Assembly (NCBI RefSeq): GCF_015689175.1
Contig: NZ_CP065047.1
Location: forward strand, 3,782,001 to 3,846,000
DNA: 64,000 nucleotides
From: Mycobacterium kubicae
GTDB taxonomy: Bacteria; Actinomycetota; Actinomycetes; Mycobacteriales; Mycobacteriaceae
Reading direction: 5' to 3'
Shown here: positions 8,097 to 19,520 of the stretch, piece by piece
Position numbering within the stretch: position 1 is the stretch's first letter
Layout of the letters: each line of letters starts with the position of its first letter
Notes under the pieces: generated by a model
What the model saw: the letters and a program-made list of their open reading frames with translations, nothing else
What the model was told of the DNA's origin: nothing
Database searches by the model: none
Position numbers and translations under genes: made by a program

Positions 8097-9593
8097 ATGG
8101 CGAACGATCACACTTATGCGACCCTGATCGTCGGCGCAGGCTTCACCGGGCTGGGCGCGGCAATCCGGTTGGCCGAGGCCGGCGTCACCGACATCGTGAT
8201 CCTCGAGCGCGGCGACCGCGTGGGTGGAACCTGGCGCGACACAACGTATCCCGGTGCCAGCTGTGACGTGCCCTCGCTGCTGTACTCCTTCTCGTTCGTC
8301 AAGAACCCGACGTGGTCGCGGACGTATTCACCGGCATCGGAGATCTATCAACACCTCGAGGACATGGCGACCAGATTCGACATCCGGCGCCACATCCGCT
8401 TCGGTCACGAGGTCAGCGGGCTGAGGTTCGACGAAGACGCCGGCATCTGGACGGCAACGACCAAGAACCGCAAGCGATTCACTGCCCGTACCGTCGTCCT
8501 GGCATCCGGCCCCTTGTCGGACGTCAGCTACCCCAACATCCGTGGGCTCCATGATTACCGAGGCCACAAGATCCACAGCGCACGGTGGGACCATGACTAC
8601 GACTTCACCGACAAACGGGTCGCCGTCATCGGCACCGGCGCGAGCGCCGTCCAGATCGTTCCCGAACTGGTCAAGCACGCCGGCTTCGTCAAAGTCTTCC
8701 AGCGCACACCCTGCTGGGTGCTGCCCCGCCTGGATGTCGCGACACCACCGGCGGTGCAAGCGCTGTTCGCCAAAGTGCCGGCCACCCAAGCCCTCGCCCG
8801 CCAAGCACTTTTCTGGGGGCATGAGGCCAGTGCCACGGCGTTGGTGTGGAACACCCCGCTGACCTCGGTGGTGGCCCGGCTCGGACAGGCACACCTGCGG
8901 GCCCAGGTCAAAGACCCGTGGCTGCGCCGGCAACTGACGCCGGACTTCCGGCCGGGATGTAAACGCATGCTCGTCTCCAGCGACTACTACCCGGCCCTGC
9001 AGCGTGACAATTGCAAACTGATCGACTGGCCGATCGCCACGCTGAGCCCGGTCGGCATCCGCACCAGCGACGGCATCGAACACCATCTCGACTGCATCGT
9101 GTTCGCCACCGGCTACGACGTGCACCTCACCGGACCGCCTTTCGCTGTCACCGGCCTCGGGGGGCGCTCGCTGGGTGACGAATGGGCACGCGGCGCAACG
9201 GCATACAAAAGCATCAGCGCACACGGATACCCCAACCTGTTTTTCATGACCGGACCGAACTCGGGGCCGGGGCACAACTCGCTACTGGTGTATATCGAAG
9301 GCCAGTTGGACTACGCGGTGCGCGCGATCACCACCATCTTGACCGAGGACCTGCGCTATCTCGACGTGCGCCAAGACGTGCAACGCCGGCACAACGAAGA
9401 CCTCCAGCGCCGACTGACCAAGACGACGTGGATGTCGGGCTGCCGCAGCTGGTATCTGACCCCCGACGGGTTCAACGGGTCCATGTATCCCGGGTTCGCA
9501 ACCCAGTATCTGCGACAGATGCAGGACTTCCGCTACGACCATTACGAGGCGGTGGTACACCACGCCGATGCACGGGCGGTCGCTCCCGCCTGA
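8097..9593 (+). CDS. Baeyer-Villiger-type flavin monooxygenase
   Basis: This 498-residue class B flavoprotein starts at the ATG at 8097, 3 bases after the ferritin-like gene stop. The FAD-binding motif GAGFTGLG lies near residue 14. The NADPH motif GTGASAVQ lies near residue 180. Between them, YRGHKIHSARWD fits the BVMO fingerprint FxGxxxHxxxW[P/D] with Tyr for Phe. The enzyme probably inserts oxygen into a ketone to give an ester or lactone, or oxidises a heteroatom. The upstream hydrolase could cleave the resulting ester and the SDR could supply the ketone, but the substrate is not known. Confidence 0.9.
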   Translation: MANDHTYATLIVGAGFTGLGAAIRLAEAGVTDIVILERGDRVGGTWRDTTYPGASCDVPSLLYSFSFVKNPTWSRTYSPASEIYQHLEDMATRFDIRRHIRFGHEVSGLRFDEDAGIWTATTKNRKRFTARTVVLASGPLSDVSYPNIRGLHDYRGHKIHSARWDHDYDFTDKRVAVIGTGASAVQIVPELVKHAGFVKVFQRTPCWVLPRLDVATPPAVQALFAKVPATQALARQALFWGHEASATALVWNTPLTSVVARLGQAHLRAQVKDPWLRRQLTPDFRPGCKRMLVSSDYYPALQRDNCKLIDWPIATLSPVGIRTSDGIEHHLDCIVFATGYDVHLTGPPFAVTGLGGRSLGDEWARGATAYKSISAHGYPNLFFMTGPNSGPGHNSLLVYIEGQLDYAVRAITTILTEDLRYLDVRQDVQRRHNEDLQRRLTKTTWMSGCRSWYLTPDGFNGSMYPGFATQYLRQMQDFRYDHYEAVVHHADARAVAPA

Positions 9594-9606
9594 TACGACA
9601 TATGAC

Positions 9607-11909
<2,303 letters not shown>

Positions 11910-12196
11910 TTCCTGGCGCGCGGCCGGCTTTGGTGTCCGTCGCAAATTGACCGGCCGCCGACCCGACACGTCTTCTCCCAGCAAACTGGCAGGAAACCTC
12001 TACCCAATCCACAACGAAGACCGTCTGGCGCCGTGGCCAGGGGTGTTGTGAAATTGCGGCGTTACCAGCATGTTTCCCGTCGGAACAGTATGAAAACTCG
12101 GCAAAACCTAACGCGTCTGTGCACATTCCGAGTAGCGGTGCCCGCGGGGCCCAGCTAAGTTCGCAGCGAAATCTCGCAGGACGCTCGGGAGGTGCC

Positions 12197-13429
12197 ATGC
12201 TGCATGAGTTCTGGGAGAACTTCACCCACAACTTGTTCAAGCCTCTTCTGTTGTTCTTCTACTTCGGCTTCCTCATCCCGATCCTGAAGGTCCGCTTCGA
12301 GTTCCCCTACGTGATCTACCAGGGACTCACCATGTATCTGTTGCTGGCCATCGGCTGGCACGGCGGCGAAGAGCTCTCGAGGATCAAACCCTCGTCGATC
12401 GGCACCATCGTCGGCTTCATGATCGCGGGCTTCGTGCTGAATTTCGTCATCGGGGCGATCGCCTACTTCCTGCTGCGATACCTCAGCGCCATGCGCCGGG
12501 TCGACCGGGCGACGGTCGCAGGCTATTACGGATCAGATTCGGCGGGCACCTTCGCCACCTGCGTGGCCGTGCTGACCAGTATCGGCATAGCTTTCGACGC
12601 CTACATGCCGGTCATGTTGGCCGTCATGGAGATCCCGGGCTGTCTGGTCGCGTTGTATCTGGTCGCGCGCCTGCGCCACCGCGGCATGGACGAAGCCGGA
12701 TACATGCCCGACGAGCCCGGCTACACCGCGCCCCCCAAGGTGAGCATCGGACCCGGGACGGCCGCCCGCCCCGCTAACGGCCGCAGCCTGGAATCGGAGA
12801 ACGAGCGCGCGATCGAGCAAGAAATGGAGTTCTCGCTGGAAAAACGAGAGCATCCGGACGCCGCGGACCTGCCGAACCCCGGCAAGAAGCCGTCGCTGTT
12901 CTCGCGTGAGTTGTTCCAAGAGGTTTTCCTCAACCCGGGACTCTGCCTGCTCATCGGCGGCATCATCATCGGTCTGATCAGCGGATTGCAGGGCGAGAAG
13001 GTGGTGCACGACGACGACACCTTCTTCGTCACCGCCTTCCAGGGCGTGCTTGCGCTGTTCTTGCTCGAGATGGGCATGACCGCCTCCCGGAAGTTGAAAG
13101 ATCTCCGGACGGCCGGTCGGGGGTTCATCTTCTTCGGCCTGTTGGCGCCCAACCTGTTCGCCGCCCTGGGAATCTTCGTCGCCCACAGCTACGCCCATCT
13201 CACCGACAGCACCTTCAAGCCAGGCACCTACGTGCTGTTTGCGGTGTTGTGCGGGGCGGCGTCCTACATCGCCGTTCCCGCCGTGCAGCGACTGGCGATA
13301 CCCGAGGCCAGCCCGACCTTGCCCTTGGCGGCGTCGCTGGGCCTGACGTTCTCCTACAACGTCACGGTCGGTATCCCGCTGTATATCGAGCTGGCCCGCA
13401 TGATGGGCCAATGGTTCCACACCGCTTGA
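12197..13429 (+). CDS. SbtA-like sodium-dependent bicarbonate transporter family permease (Rv2387-type)
   Basis: This 410-residue membrane protein starts at the ATG at 12197, which has a GGGAGG RBS (12187-12192). A GTG further upstream at 12119 lacks support. The first helices (LLLFFYFGFLIPILKV, MYLLLAIGWHGGEEL) and the repeated two-half plan resemble the DUF897/SbtA family. A long hydrophilic loop (about residues 175-245, charged and Pro-rich) separates the halves. The second half has TAFQGVLALFLLEMGM and ends in FSYNVTVGIPLYIELAR. Cyanobacterial members import bicarbonate with sodium, but transport is unproven for mycobacterial ones. No SbtB-like PII partner is next to it. It ends 10 bases before the convergent hemW stop. 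Confidence 0.82.
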   Translation: MLHEFWENFTHNLFKPLLLFFYFGFLIPILKVRFEFPYVIYQGLTMYLLLAIGWHGGEELSRIKPSSIGTIVGFMIAGFVLNFVIGAIAYFLLRYLSAMRRVDRATVAGYYGSDSAGTFATCVAVLTSIGIAFDAYMPVMLAVMEIPGCLVALYLVARLRHRGMDEAGYMPDEPGYTAPPKVSIGPGTAARPANGRSLESENERAIEQEMEFSLEKREHPDAADLPNPGKKPSLFSRELFQEVFLNPGLCLLIGGIIIGLISGLQGEKVVHDDDTFFVTAFQGVLALFLLEMGMTASRKLKDLRTAGRGFIFFGLLAPNLFAALGIFVAHSYAHLTDSTFKPGTYVLFAVLCGAASYIAVPAVQRLAIPEASPTLPLAASLGLTFSYNVTVGIPLYIELARMMGQWFHTA

Positions 13430-13439
13430 ACGGTCCTCG

Positions 13440-14612
13440 CTATCCCAGCAGCGTGCGCACGACGCCGTCGGCCAACAGCCGGCCGCGGTCGGTGAGCACC
13501 AGCCTGTCGCCCTCGGACGTCAGCAACCCGTCGGCCACCGCGCCTTCGGCGCGCTGGCGTTCCGCGGCGTTGAGCCGCTGCAGCGGCAACCCTTGGCGCA
13601 AGCGGATTCCGAGCAGAACTTCTTCGGTGTGCAGCGCGTCGGCATCCAGCCGTTCGTAACCGGCCACCGGCAGCGCGGCAGCAGTGAGCATCTCGGCATA
13701 CGTGTTGGGGTGCTTGACATTCCACCATCGGGTGGTGCCGACATGCCCATGGGCACCCGGTCCCGCACCCCACCACTGGCCACCGTCCCAGTAGCCGAGG
13801 TTGTGCCGGCACTGCCCGCCCGGGCGGGACCAGTTGGACACCTCGTACCAGTCGAATCCCGCCTGAGTTAGCAGCGCGTCGGCCAATTCGTAGCGTTGCG
13901 CCAGCACGTCGTCGTCGGGGGCGGCCAATTCACCACGTCTGACGCGCCGCGCCAACGCGGTGCCCTCCTCGACCACCAGCGCGTAGGCGGACACATGATC
14001 GACACCGGATTCGACCGCGGCCGCCACCGAGCGCAGCAAGTCGTCGTCGGACTCCCCCGGGGTGCCGTAGATCAGGTCCAGGCTGACGTGTTCAAACCCT
14101 TCGGCCAGCGCCTCGCCCGCCGCGGTCACCGCCCGGCCCGGCGAATGCACCCGGTCCAGGGTCGCCAATACCCGCGGCGCCGACGACTGCATACCGAGCG
14201 ACACCCGGGTGTATCCGGCCGCCCGAATCGCGGCAAAGAATTCCGGCCACGTCGATTCCGGATTCGCCTCGGTGGTGATCTCGGCGTCGGGCGCCAGCGG
14301 AAAGTGGTCACGCACCATGTCGAGCAGGGTGGCCAGCCGCGCCCCGCCCAGCAGCGACGGTGTTCCGCCGCCGACGAAGACCGTATTCACCGTGGGGCCG
14401 TGCAGGCGAGCGGCCGCCAGTTCCAGTTCGGTGCGCAGCGCCGACAGCCATGCGTCCGGGTTGACCCCGCCCAGTTCGGCCGGGGTGTAGGTGTTGAAGT
14501 CGCAGTAACCGCAGCGGGTGACGCAAAACGGGACATGCAGGTACAACCCGAACGGCGCTCCGGCGGTCGGCAGCACGGCCGGCAGCTCTACCGGTGCCTC
14601 ACGAACAGTCAT
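13440..14612 (-). CDS. hemW: Radical SAM HemW/HemN-like protein
   Basis: This 390-residue radical SAM protein corresponds to Rv2388c, annotated hemN. The 4Fe-4S motif CxxxCxYC is in PFCVTRCGYCDFNTY near residue 31. GGGTPSLL follows, then EANPES, and the C-terminal HemW-type wing domain (GYWDGGQWWGAGPGAHGH) is present. Proteins of this length that lack the extra N-terminal part of bona fide HemN are usually HemW heme chaperones rather than coproporphyrinogen dehydrogenases. I favour that role but cannot exclude the other. In M. tuberculosis rpfD and Rv2390c lie between this gene and sirA. Neither is present here. Confidence 0.9.
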   Translation of the reverse strand: MTVREAPVELPAVLPTAGAPFGLYLHVPFCVTRCGYCDFNTYTPAELGGVNPDAWLSALRTELELAAARLHGPTVNTVFVGGGTPSLLGGARLATLLDMVRDHFPLAPDAEITTEANPESTWPEFFAAIRAAGYTRVSLGMQSSAPRVLATLDRVHSPGRAVTAAGEALAEGFEHVSLDLIYGTPGESDDDLLRSVAAAVESGVDHVSAYALVVEEGTALARRVRRGELAAPDDDVLAQRYELADALLTQAGFDWYEVSNWSRPGGQCRHNLGYWDGGQWWGAGPGAHGHVGTTRWWNVKHPNTYAEMLTAAALPVAGYERLDADALHTEEVLLGIRLRQGLPLQRLNAAERQRAEGAVADGLLTSEGDRLVLTDRGRLLADGVVRTLLG

Positions 14613-14783
14613 GCCAAATCATCCCACGAACACATGGTTGCGGGCGTGCGCACGGAGTTCGCCGGCCTGGTGATTCCCAGCCGATTCCCGGCTTTGCTTA
14701 CCGGTGCAGCCAGAATTGCCGCCTAGTTTTGCTCACCGTGAGACGAAATCAGACCTGGTCGCGTGGTGGGTCGCTATTCATGG

Positions 14784-14789
14784 CAGAAT
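14784..14789 (+). promoter_or_regulatory. Candidate -10 element of the leaderless sirA leader ORF
   Basis: CAGAAT lies 6 bases before the GTG at 14796, the spacing expected if transcription starts at the GTG itself. It fits the mycobacterial TANNNT -10 at four of six positions weighted towards the 3' side. No clear -35 was found. The call rests mainly on the leader ORF that follows. Confidence 0.45.
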
Positions 14790-14795
14790 GGCAGC

Positions 14796-14888
14796 GTGAC
14801 CGCTGTTAGCCCGAACCTGCGCACCGCGCTCGTGGTACGGCGGCATATCGACCTCAAGCGCGTTTGCAGCTGTTGCTGTCTGCCTTGA
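14796..14888 (+). CDS. Leaderless Cys-rich leader peptide upstream of sirA
   Basis: A GTG-started frame of 30 codons ends with Val-Cys-Ser-Cys-Cys-Cys-Leu-Pro, so four of its last seven residues are Cys. It has no RBS, and a possible -10 lies 6 bases upstream, which fits leaderless translation. Published work on mycobacteria describes such leaderless Cys-tract ORFs upstream of sulfur genes, including the sirA operon, that attenuate expression in response to cysteine. The position, 113 bases before sirA, and the Cys tract match that class. When cysteine is short, ribosomes would stall in the tract and change downstream RNA folding. Confidence 0.85.
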   Translation: MTAVSPNLRTALVVRRHIDLKRVCSCCCLP

Positions 14889-14912
14889 TGTCGTAGACCC
14901 AGCCCACCTGTA

Positions 14913-14943
14913 CTTCCGGCTGCCGGATCTGCGCCGCCGGAAG
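14913..14943 (+). promoter_or_regulatory. Hairpin between the Cys leader ORF and sirA
   Basis: CTTCCGGC (14913-14920) and GCCGGAAG (14936-14943) form a perfect 8-bp stem with a 15-base loop that itself contains a second GCCGG able to compete for pairing. It begins 24 bases after the leader-ORF stop and ends 43 bases before the sirA RBS. No U-tract follows, so a classical terminator is less likely than an RNA switch or a Rho-related or translation-coupled element. The regulatory role is inferred from position. Confidence 0.5.
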
Positions 14944-15001
14944 AGAACCGGTGTTGCGCGCGTTCCAGAGGCTGGCAAGGTTCGCGAAGGAGATCACCCG
15001 C

Positions 15002-16672
15002 ATGACCACAGCACGTCCCGCCAAGGCGCCCCGCAACGAGGGCCAGTGGGCGCTGGGTAATCGCGAACCGCTCAACCCGAACGAAGAGATGAAGCAGGCC
15101 GGCGCGCCGCTGGACGTGCGGGAACGCATCGAGAACGTCTACGCCAAGGGTGGCTTCGACAGCATCGAGAAAAGCGACCTGCGCGGCCGTTTCCGCTGGT
15201 GGGGCCTGTACACGCAGCGCGAGCAAGGTTACGACGGCTCGTTCACCGGCGACGAGAACATGGACATGCTCGAAGCCCGGTACTTCATGATGCGGGTGCG
15301 CTGCGACGGCGGCGCCCTGTCGGTCGCGGCGCTGCGCACGCTGGGCCAGATCTCGACCGAGTTTGCCCGCGACACCGCCGACATCTCCGACCGGGAAAAC
15401 CTGCAGTACCACTGGATCGAGGTGGAGAACGTTCCCGAGATCTGGCGGCGGCTCGACGAGGTCGGCCTGCAAACCGCGGAGGCGTGCGGCGACTGCCCGC
15501 GGGTGATCTTGGGCTCACCGCTGGCCGGTGAATCGCTCGACGAGGTTCTGGACCCCACCTGGGCCATCGACGAGATCGTCCGCCGCTACATCGGCAAGCC
15601 CGACTTCGCCGACCTGCCGCGCAAGTACAAGACCGCGATCTCGGGTCTGCAGGACGTCGTGCACGAGGTCAACGACATCGCGTTCATCGGAGTCAACCAT
15701 CCCGAGCACGGACCGGGCCTTGACCTGTGGGTGGGCGGTGGCCTGTCCACCAACCCGATGCTGGGCCAGCGGGTCGGTGCCTGGGTGCCGCTCGCGGAGG
15801 TGCCCGAGGTGTGGGCCGCGGTGACCTCGATCTTCCGCGACTACGGTTACCGGCGGCTGCGGGCCAAAGCGCGGCTGAAGTTCTTGGTCAAGGACTGGGG
15901 CATCGAGAAGTTCCGGGAAGTTCTCGAACAGGAGTACCTCAAGCGCCCGCTCATCGACGGTCCGGCCCCCGAGCCCCTGGCGCACCCGCTGGATCACGTT
16001 GGCGTGCAGCGACTCAAGAACGGCCGCAACGCTGTGGGCGCCTCACCGATCGCTGGTCGGGTTTCGGGCACCATCCTCACCGCGGTGGCCGACCTGGCTG
16101 AGCGGGCCGGATCGGACCGGATCCGGTTCACCCCTTACCAGAAGCTGGTCATCCTCGACGTCCCCGACGACAAGCTCGACGACGTGCTGGCCGGTCTCGA
16201 CGAGTTGGGATTGCAGTCGCGTCCGTCGCAATGGCGACGAAACCTGATGGCGTGCACCGGAATCGAGTACTGCAAGTTGTCCTTCGCCGAAACCCGGGTG
16301 CGCGCGCAGTCTTTGGCGCCCGAGCTGGAGCGCCGACTGGAAGACATCAACTCCCGCCTGGACGTGCCGATCACCATCAATATCAACGGATGTCCGAATT
16401 CGTGTGCCCGAATTCAGATCGCCGACATCGGTTTCAAGGGCCAGATGGTCGACGACGGCAACGGCGGTTCCGTCGAGGGTTTCCAGGTGCATTTGGGCGG
16501 CAGCCTCGGGCTCGACAGCGGTTTTGGACGAAAGTTGCGCCAGCACAAGGTCACCAGTGACGAGCTCGGTGACTATATCGAACGGGTGGTGCGCAACTTC
16601 GTCAAACACCGCAACGACGGTGAACGATTCGCGCAGTGGGCCATGCGAGCCGAAGAGGACGACTTGCGATGA
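15002..16672 (+). CDS. sirA: Ferredoxin-dependent sulfite reductase SirA
   Basis: This 556-residue enzyme reduces sulfite to sulfide using siroheme, a 4Fe-4S cluster and ferredoxin. I placed the start at the ATG at 15002, which has AAGGAG at 14987-14992 and gives the MTTARPAK N-terminus known for Rv2391. Earlier in-frame starts have no RBS. The cluster/siroheme cysteines are visible as MACTGIEYCKLSFAET and INGCPNSCARIQIADIGFKG. The length is close to the M. tuberculosis protein. The stop overlaps the cysH start as ATGA, so the two are translationally coupled. The upstream Cys-rich leader ORF implies regulation by cysteine. Confidence 0.97.
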   Translation: MTTARPAKAPRNEGQWALGNREPLNPNEEMKQAGAPLDVRERIENVYAKGGFDSIEKSDLRGRFRWWGLYTQREQGYDGSFTGDENMDMLEARYFMMRVRCDGGALSVAALRTLGQISTEFARDTADISDRENLQYHWIEVENVPEIWRRLDEVGLQTAEACGDCPRVILGSPLAGESLDEVLDPTWAIDEIVRRYIGKPDFADLPRKYKTAISGLQDVVHEVNDIAFIGVNHPEHGPGLDLWVGGGLSTNPMLGQRVGAWVPLAEVPEVWAAVTSIFRDYGYRRLRAKARLKFLVKDWGIEKFREVLEQEYLKRPLIDGPAPEPLAHPLDHVGVQRLKNGRNAVGASPIAGRVSGTILTAVADLAERAGSDRIRFTPYQKLVILDVPDDKLDDVLAGLDELGLQSRPSQWRRNLMACTGIEYCKLSFAETRVRAQSLAPELERRLEDINSRLDVPITININGCPNSCARIQIADIGFKGQMVDDGNGGSVEGFQVHLGGSLGLDSGFGRKLRQHKVTSDELGDYIERVVRNFVKHRNDGERFAQWAMRAEEDDLR

Positions 16673-17397
16673 GGATGCCTGAACCGCAATTACGCGAGCT
16701 GGCGCAACGCGGCGCCGCCGAACTGGCCGGTGCCAGCGCCGCCGAGCTGCTGCAGTGGACCGAAGAGACGTTCGGCGGGGTGAACGGGCCGCGCGGCTGG
16801 GCGACATGCAATTACATCGTGGCCTCCAACATGCAGGATGCCGTGCTGGTGGATATGGCCGCCAAGGTGCGCCCGGGCGTGCCGGTCCTGTTCCTGGACA
16901 CCGGATACCACTTCGTGGAAACCATCGGTACCCGTGACGCGGTCGAATCCGTCTACGACATCCGGGTGCTGAATGTCCGTCCGGAACAGTCCGTGGCCGA
17001 GCAGGATGACGTGCTCGGGAAGGACCTGTTCGCCCGGGATCCCGGGGAATGCTGCCGCCTGCGCAAGGTGGTCCCGTTGGGCAAGTCGCTGCGCGGCTAC
17101 TCCGCCTGGGTGACCGGGTTGCGCCGGGTCGAGGCGCCTACGCGCGCCAACGCGCCGCTGGTCAGCTTTGACGAGGCGTTCAAACTGGTGAAGATCAACC
17201 CGCTGGCCGCTTGGACTGACCAGGACATGCAGGACTACATCGACAAGCATGATGTGTTGGTCAATCCCCTTGTGCACGAAGGTTATCCGTCGATCGGATG
17301 TGCCCCCTGCACGGCCAAGCCCATCGAGGGTGCTGACCCCCGCAGCGGACGCTGGCAGGGGTTGGCCAAGACCGAATGTGGGCTGCACGCGTCGTGA
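16669..17397 (+). CDS. cysH: Adenylyl-sulfate (APS) reductase CysH
   Basis: This 242-residue enzyme reduces adenosine 5'-phosphosulfate to sulfite with thioredoxin. The 4Fe-4S cysteine pairs are present as GECCRLRK and IGCAPCT, marking it as an APS rather than a PAPS reductase. The catalytic Cys is in the C-terminal ECGLHAS. The chosen ATG at 16669 overlaps the sirA stop. Another ATG at 16675 is equally possible, two codons in. The stop overlaps the GTG of sirB. CysH supplies sulfite to SirA, so the operon order follows the pathway. Confidence 0.96.
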   Translation: MRMPEPQLRELAQRGAAELAGASAAELLQWTEETFGGVNGPRGWATCNYIVASNMQDAVLVDMAAKVRPGVPVLFLDTGYHFVETIGTRDAVESVYDIRVLNVRPEQSVAEQDDVLGKDLFARDPGECCRLRKVVPLGKSLRGYSAWVTGLRRVEAPTRANAPLVSFDEAFKLVKINPLAAWTDQDMQDYIDKHDVLVNPLVHEGYPSIGCAPCTAKPIEGADPRSGRWQGLAKTECGLHAS

Positions 17398-18125
17398 CGA
17401 CCCTCCTGCTGACCGCGCACGGAAGTGCGGATCCCCGGTCGGCGGCCAACGCACGCGCCGTCGCCCGACGATTGACGCGCCTGCGTCCCGACCTCGACGT
17501 GCGGCTGGCCTTCTGTGAACTGAACGCGCCGAGTCCTGTCGACGTGCTCTGCTCGTTGCCGACCGGGCGCGAAGCTGTCATCGCGCCGCTGCTGCTCGCC
17601 AACGCGTATCACGCCCGCCTCGACATCCCCCGGCAGGTGGCCGAGTGCGGTGTGACGGAACGAGGACTCGTCGTCCGCCAGGCCGACGTGCTCGGTGAAG
17701 ACGACCGGCTGGTGTCGGTGCTGCGTCAGCGAGTGTGCGAGCTCGGCATCTCGCGCCTCGACGACTCGCTGGGCGTGCTCGTGGTGGCAATCGGCTCGTC
17801 GAACCTTGCGGCGAACGCCCGCACCGCCGCCGCGGTCGCGCCGAAGTTGTTGGCGGGCACGCGTTGGGCGGCCGCGACCACCGCGTTCGCCACCCGCGCC
17901 GAACCGTCCTTCGCCGAAAGCGTTGCGCAGTTGCGGCGCCGAGGTGCGCGTCGGGTGGTCGTCGCACCGTGGTTCCTGGCGCCGGGACGGTTGCCCGACC
18001 GAGTGCAGCGGTTGGCCGACGACGCCGGCATCACCGTGGCCGCGCCGCTAGGGGCTCACCCGTTGGTCGCCGAGACAGTGCTCGATCGCTTCGACCGAGC
18101 CCTGGCGCAGCCGATGGCGGCCTGA
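17394..18125 (+). CDS. Sirohydrochlorin ferrochelatase (SirB/CbiX family, Rv2393 che1-type)
   Basis: This 243-residue cytoplasmic protein inserts iron into sirohydrochlorin to give siroheme, the cofactor of SirA. The N-terminus TLLLTAHGSADPRSAANARA carries the HGS metal-chelating histidine of the CbiX/SirB fold. A second half repeats the fold (VLVVAIGSSNLAANA, VVVAPWFLAPGRLPDRV), so the protein is the long, two-domain form. I chose the GTG at 17394, which overlaps the cysH stop as GTGA. Its place in the sirA-cysH operon supports siroheme rather than cobalamin function. Confidence 0.88.
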   Translation: MTTLLLTAHGSADPRSAANARAVARRLTRLRPDLDVRLAFCELNAPSPVDVLCSLPTGREAVIAPLLLANAYHARLDIPRQVAECGVTERGLVVRQADVLGEDDRLVSVLRQRVCELGISRLDDSLGVLVVAIGSSNLAANARTAAAVAPKLLAGTRWAAATTAFATRAEPSFAESVAQLRRRGARRVVVAPWFLAPGRLPDRVQRLADDAGITVAAPLGAHPLVAETVLDRFDRALAQPMAA

Positions 18126-18172
18126 CGGGCCCAAGCCGTGTGACCGGCAGACGACCGGGTACCCGTGGGCCC

Positions 18173-18424
18173 ATGACTGCACAGCCGCCGACCGCCCAGC
18201 CGCCGGATCCTGACCCCTCGCGAACGCCCGGTCTGGACGCTGGTGGCGGCGTCCAGCCCGGCGACACTCCACCGGACTCTGGTCAGACGTCCGGGGTCGC
18301 CAACCCTCATCCCCCCGCTCGGCGGCGGATCAGTCCGCTGATGATCGTGAGCCTGATCGGCCTGGCGCTGTTCGTGGCACTGTTCGTCGCCGTCGCAGTC
18401 GGACTTCTCGCTCACATCCCGTGA
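18173..18424 (+). CDS. DUF6480-like small Pro-rich single-pass membrane protein
   Basis: An ATG at 18173 opens an 83-codon frame. About 55 residues are rich in Pro, Gly, Asp and Thr (PPDPDPSRTPGLDAGGGVQP) and are followed by one C-terminal membrane helix (LMIVSLIGLALFVALFVAVA). The Pro-rich TPGL and GG-V-PGDTPP pattern is that of the actinobacterial DUF6480 family. Function is unknown. It follows sirB by 47 bases and converges directly on the cysA stop, with no bases between the two stops, so it may ride on the sirA transcript. Confidence 0.75.
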   Translation: MTAQPPTAQPPDPDPSRTPGLDAGGGVQPGDTPPDSGQTSGVANPHPPARRRISPLMIVSLIGLALFVALFVAVAVGLLAHIP

Positions 18425-19504
18425 TCAGGCGGAGGTGAGCGTGCTCGGATCCTTGTCGTCGACACCGTCGTCGCCGGCGTTCTTGGACTCCTTGGGCAAC
18501 GCCGGGACGCGGGTGGCGCGGACGTAGACGGTGTCGCCTTCACGCAGGGCCAGCGCTTCGGCGTCGCCGCGGGTGATCTGCGCGGAGAACGGGGTGTCGG
18601 TGGCCGCGTTGGTCAACTCCACACGCACCTCGAAGCCCAGAGTGACCACGCGGTCGACGGTAGCCCGGACCACGCCGATGGACTCGGCAGTGCCGTCACC
18701 GCCGGCGATGGCCATGTCGGGCCGGCGGCCCACCCGAATGTCATGCGGGCGCACCAACGCCCCGTTGAGCGCCGAGACCGCCCCCAAAAACGACATGACG
18801 AACGCGTTCGCCGGGGCGTCATACACCTGCGTGGGCGTCCCCACCTGCTCGATGCGGCCCTTATTGAGCACCGCGATGCGATCGGCCACATCCAACGCCT
18901 CAGCCTGATCATGGGTGACCAACACCGTGGTCACATGCACCTCGTCATGCAACCGACGCAACCACGCCCGCAAATCCTCACGCACCTTGGCATCCAACGC
19001 ACCAAAGGGCTCATCGAGCAACAACACCTGCGGATCCACCGCCAACGCCCGCGCCAACGCCATCCGCTGGCGCTGACCACCAGAAAGCTGATTGGGGTAG
19101 CGAGTGTGAAAACCGCTGAGCCCCACCACCTCCAACAAATGGTCAACCTTGTCCTTGATCTCAGCTTTGGGCCGCTTGCGGATCTTCAACCCATAAGCCA
19201 CGTTGTCGCGCACCGTCAAATGCTTGAACGCCGCATAATGCTGAAACACAAACCCGATCCCACGCCGCTGCGGCGGCACCCGCGTCACATCCCGGCCATT
19301 GATCGTCACCGTCCCACTATCGGGCTGATCAAGACCGGCGATCGTGCGCAACAACGTCGACTTACCCGACCCACTGGGCCCCAACAACGCCGTCAACGAC
19401 CCACTGGGCACCACAAAATCCACATGATCCAACGCCACGAAATCGCCATACTGCTTATACGCATCACGCACCGTGATCGCATAGTCATTTGGGCTGGCAG
19501 TCAT
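18425..19504 (-). CDS. cysA: Sulfate/thiosulfate ABC transporter ATPase CysA
   Basis: This 359-residue ATPase energises sulfate uptake with CysT, CysW and SubI. It shows Walker [10 protein letters not shown], the [15 protein letters not shown] signature, Walker [13 protein letters not shown] and the switch His in VLVTHDQ. A C-terminal TOBE-like domain follows. Codon use changes sharply inside the gene. From the start to about residue 240 it prefers TTG, GAT, CAT and TTT, while the last third uses the C-ending codons typical of the neighbours. It is the last gene of the subI-cysT-cysW-cysA operon, 16 bases after cysW. Confidence 0.97.
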   Translation of the reverse strand: MTASPNDYAITVRDAYKQYGDFVALDHVDFVVPSGSLTALLGPSGSGKSTLLRTIAGLDQPDSGTVTINGRDVTRVPPQRRGIGFVFQHYAAFKHLTVRDNVAYGLKIRKRPKAEIKDKVDHLLEVVGLSGFHTRYPNQLSGGQRQRMALARALAVDPQVLLLDEPFGALDAKVREDLRAWLRRLHDEVHVTTVLVTHDQAEALDVADRIAVLNKGRIEQVGTPTQVYDAPANAFVMSFLGAVSALNGALVRPHDIRVGRRPDMAIAGGDGTAESIGVVRATVDRVVTLGFEVRVELTNAATDTPFSAQITRGDAEALALREGDTVYVRATRVPALPKESKNAGDDGVDDKDPSTLTSA

Positions 19505-19520
19505 TCCCCTAGCCTCCTTG

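Noticed and set aside
14913..14943. Intrinsic terminator before sirA
   Set aside because: The stem is strong, but there is no U-tract after it.
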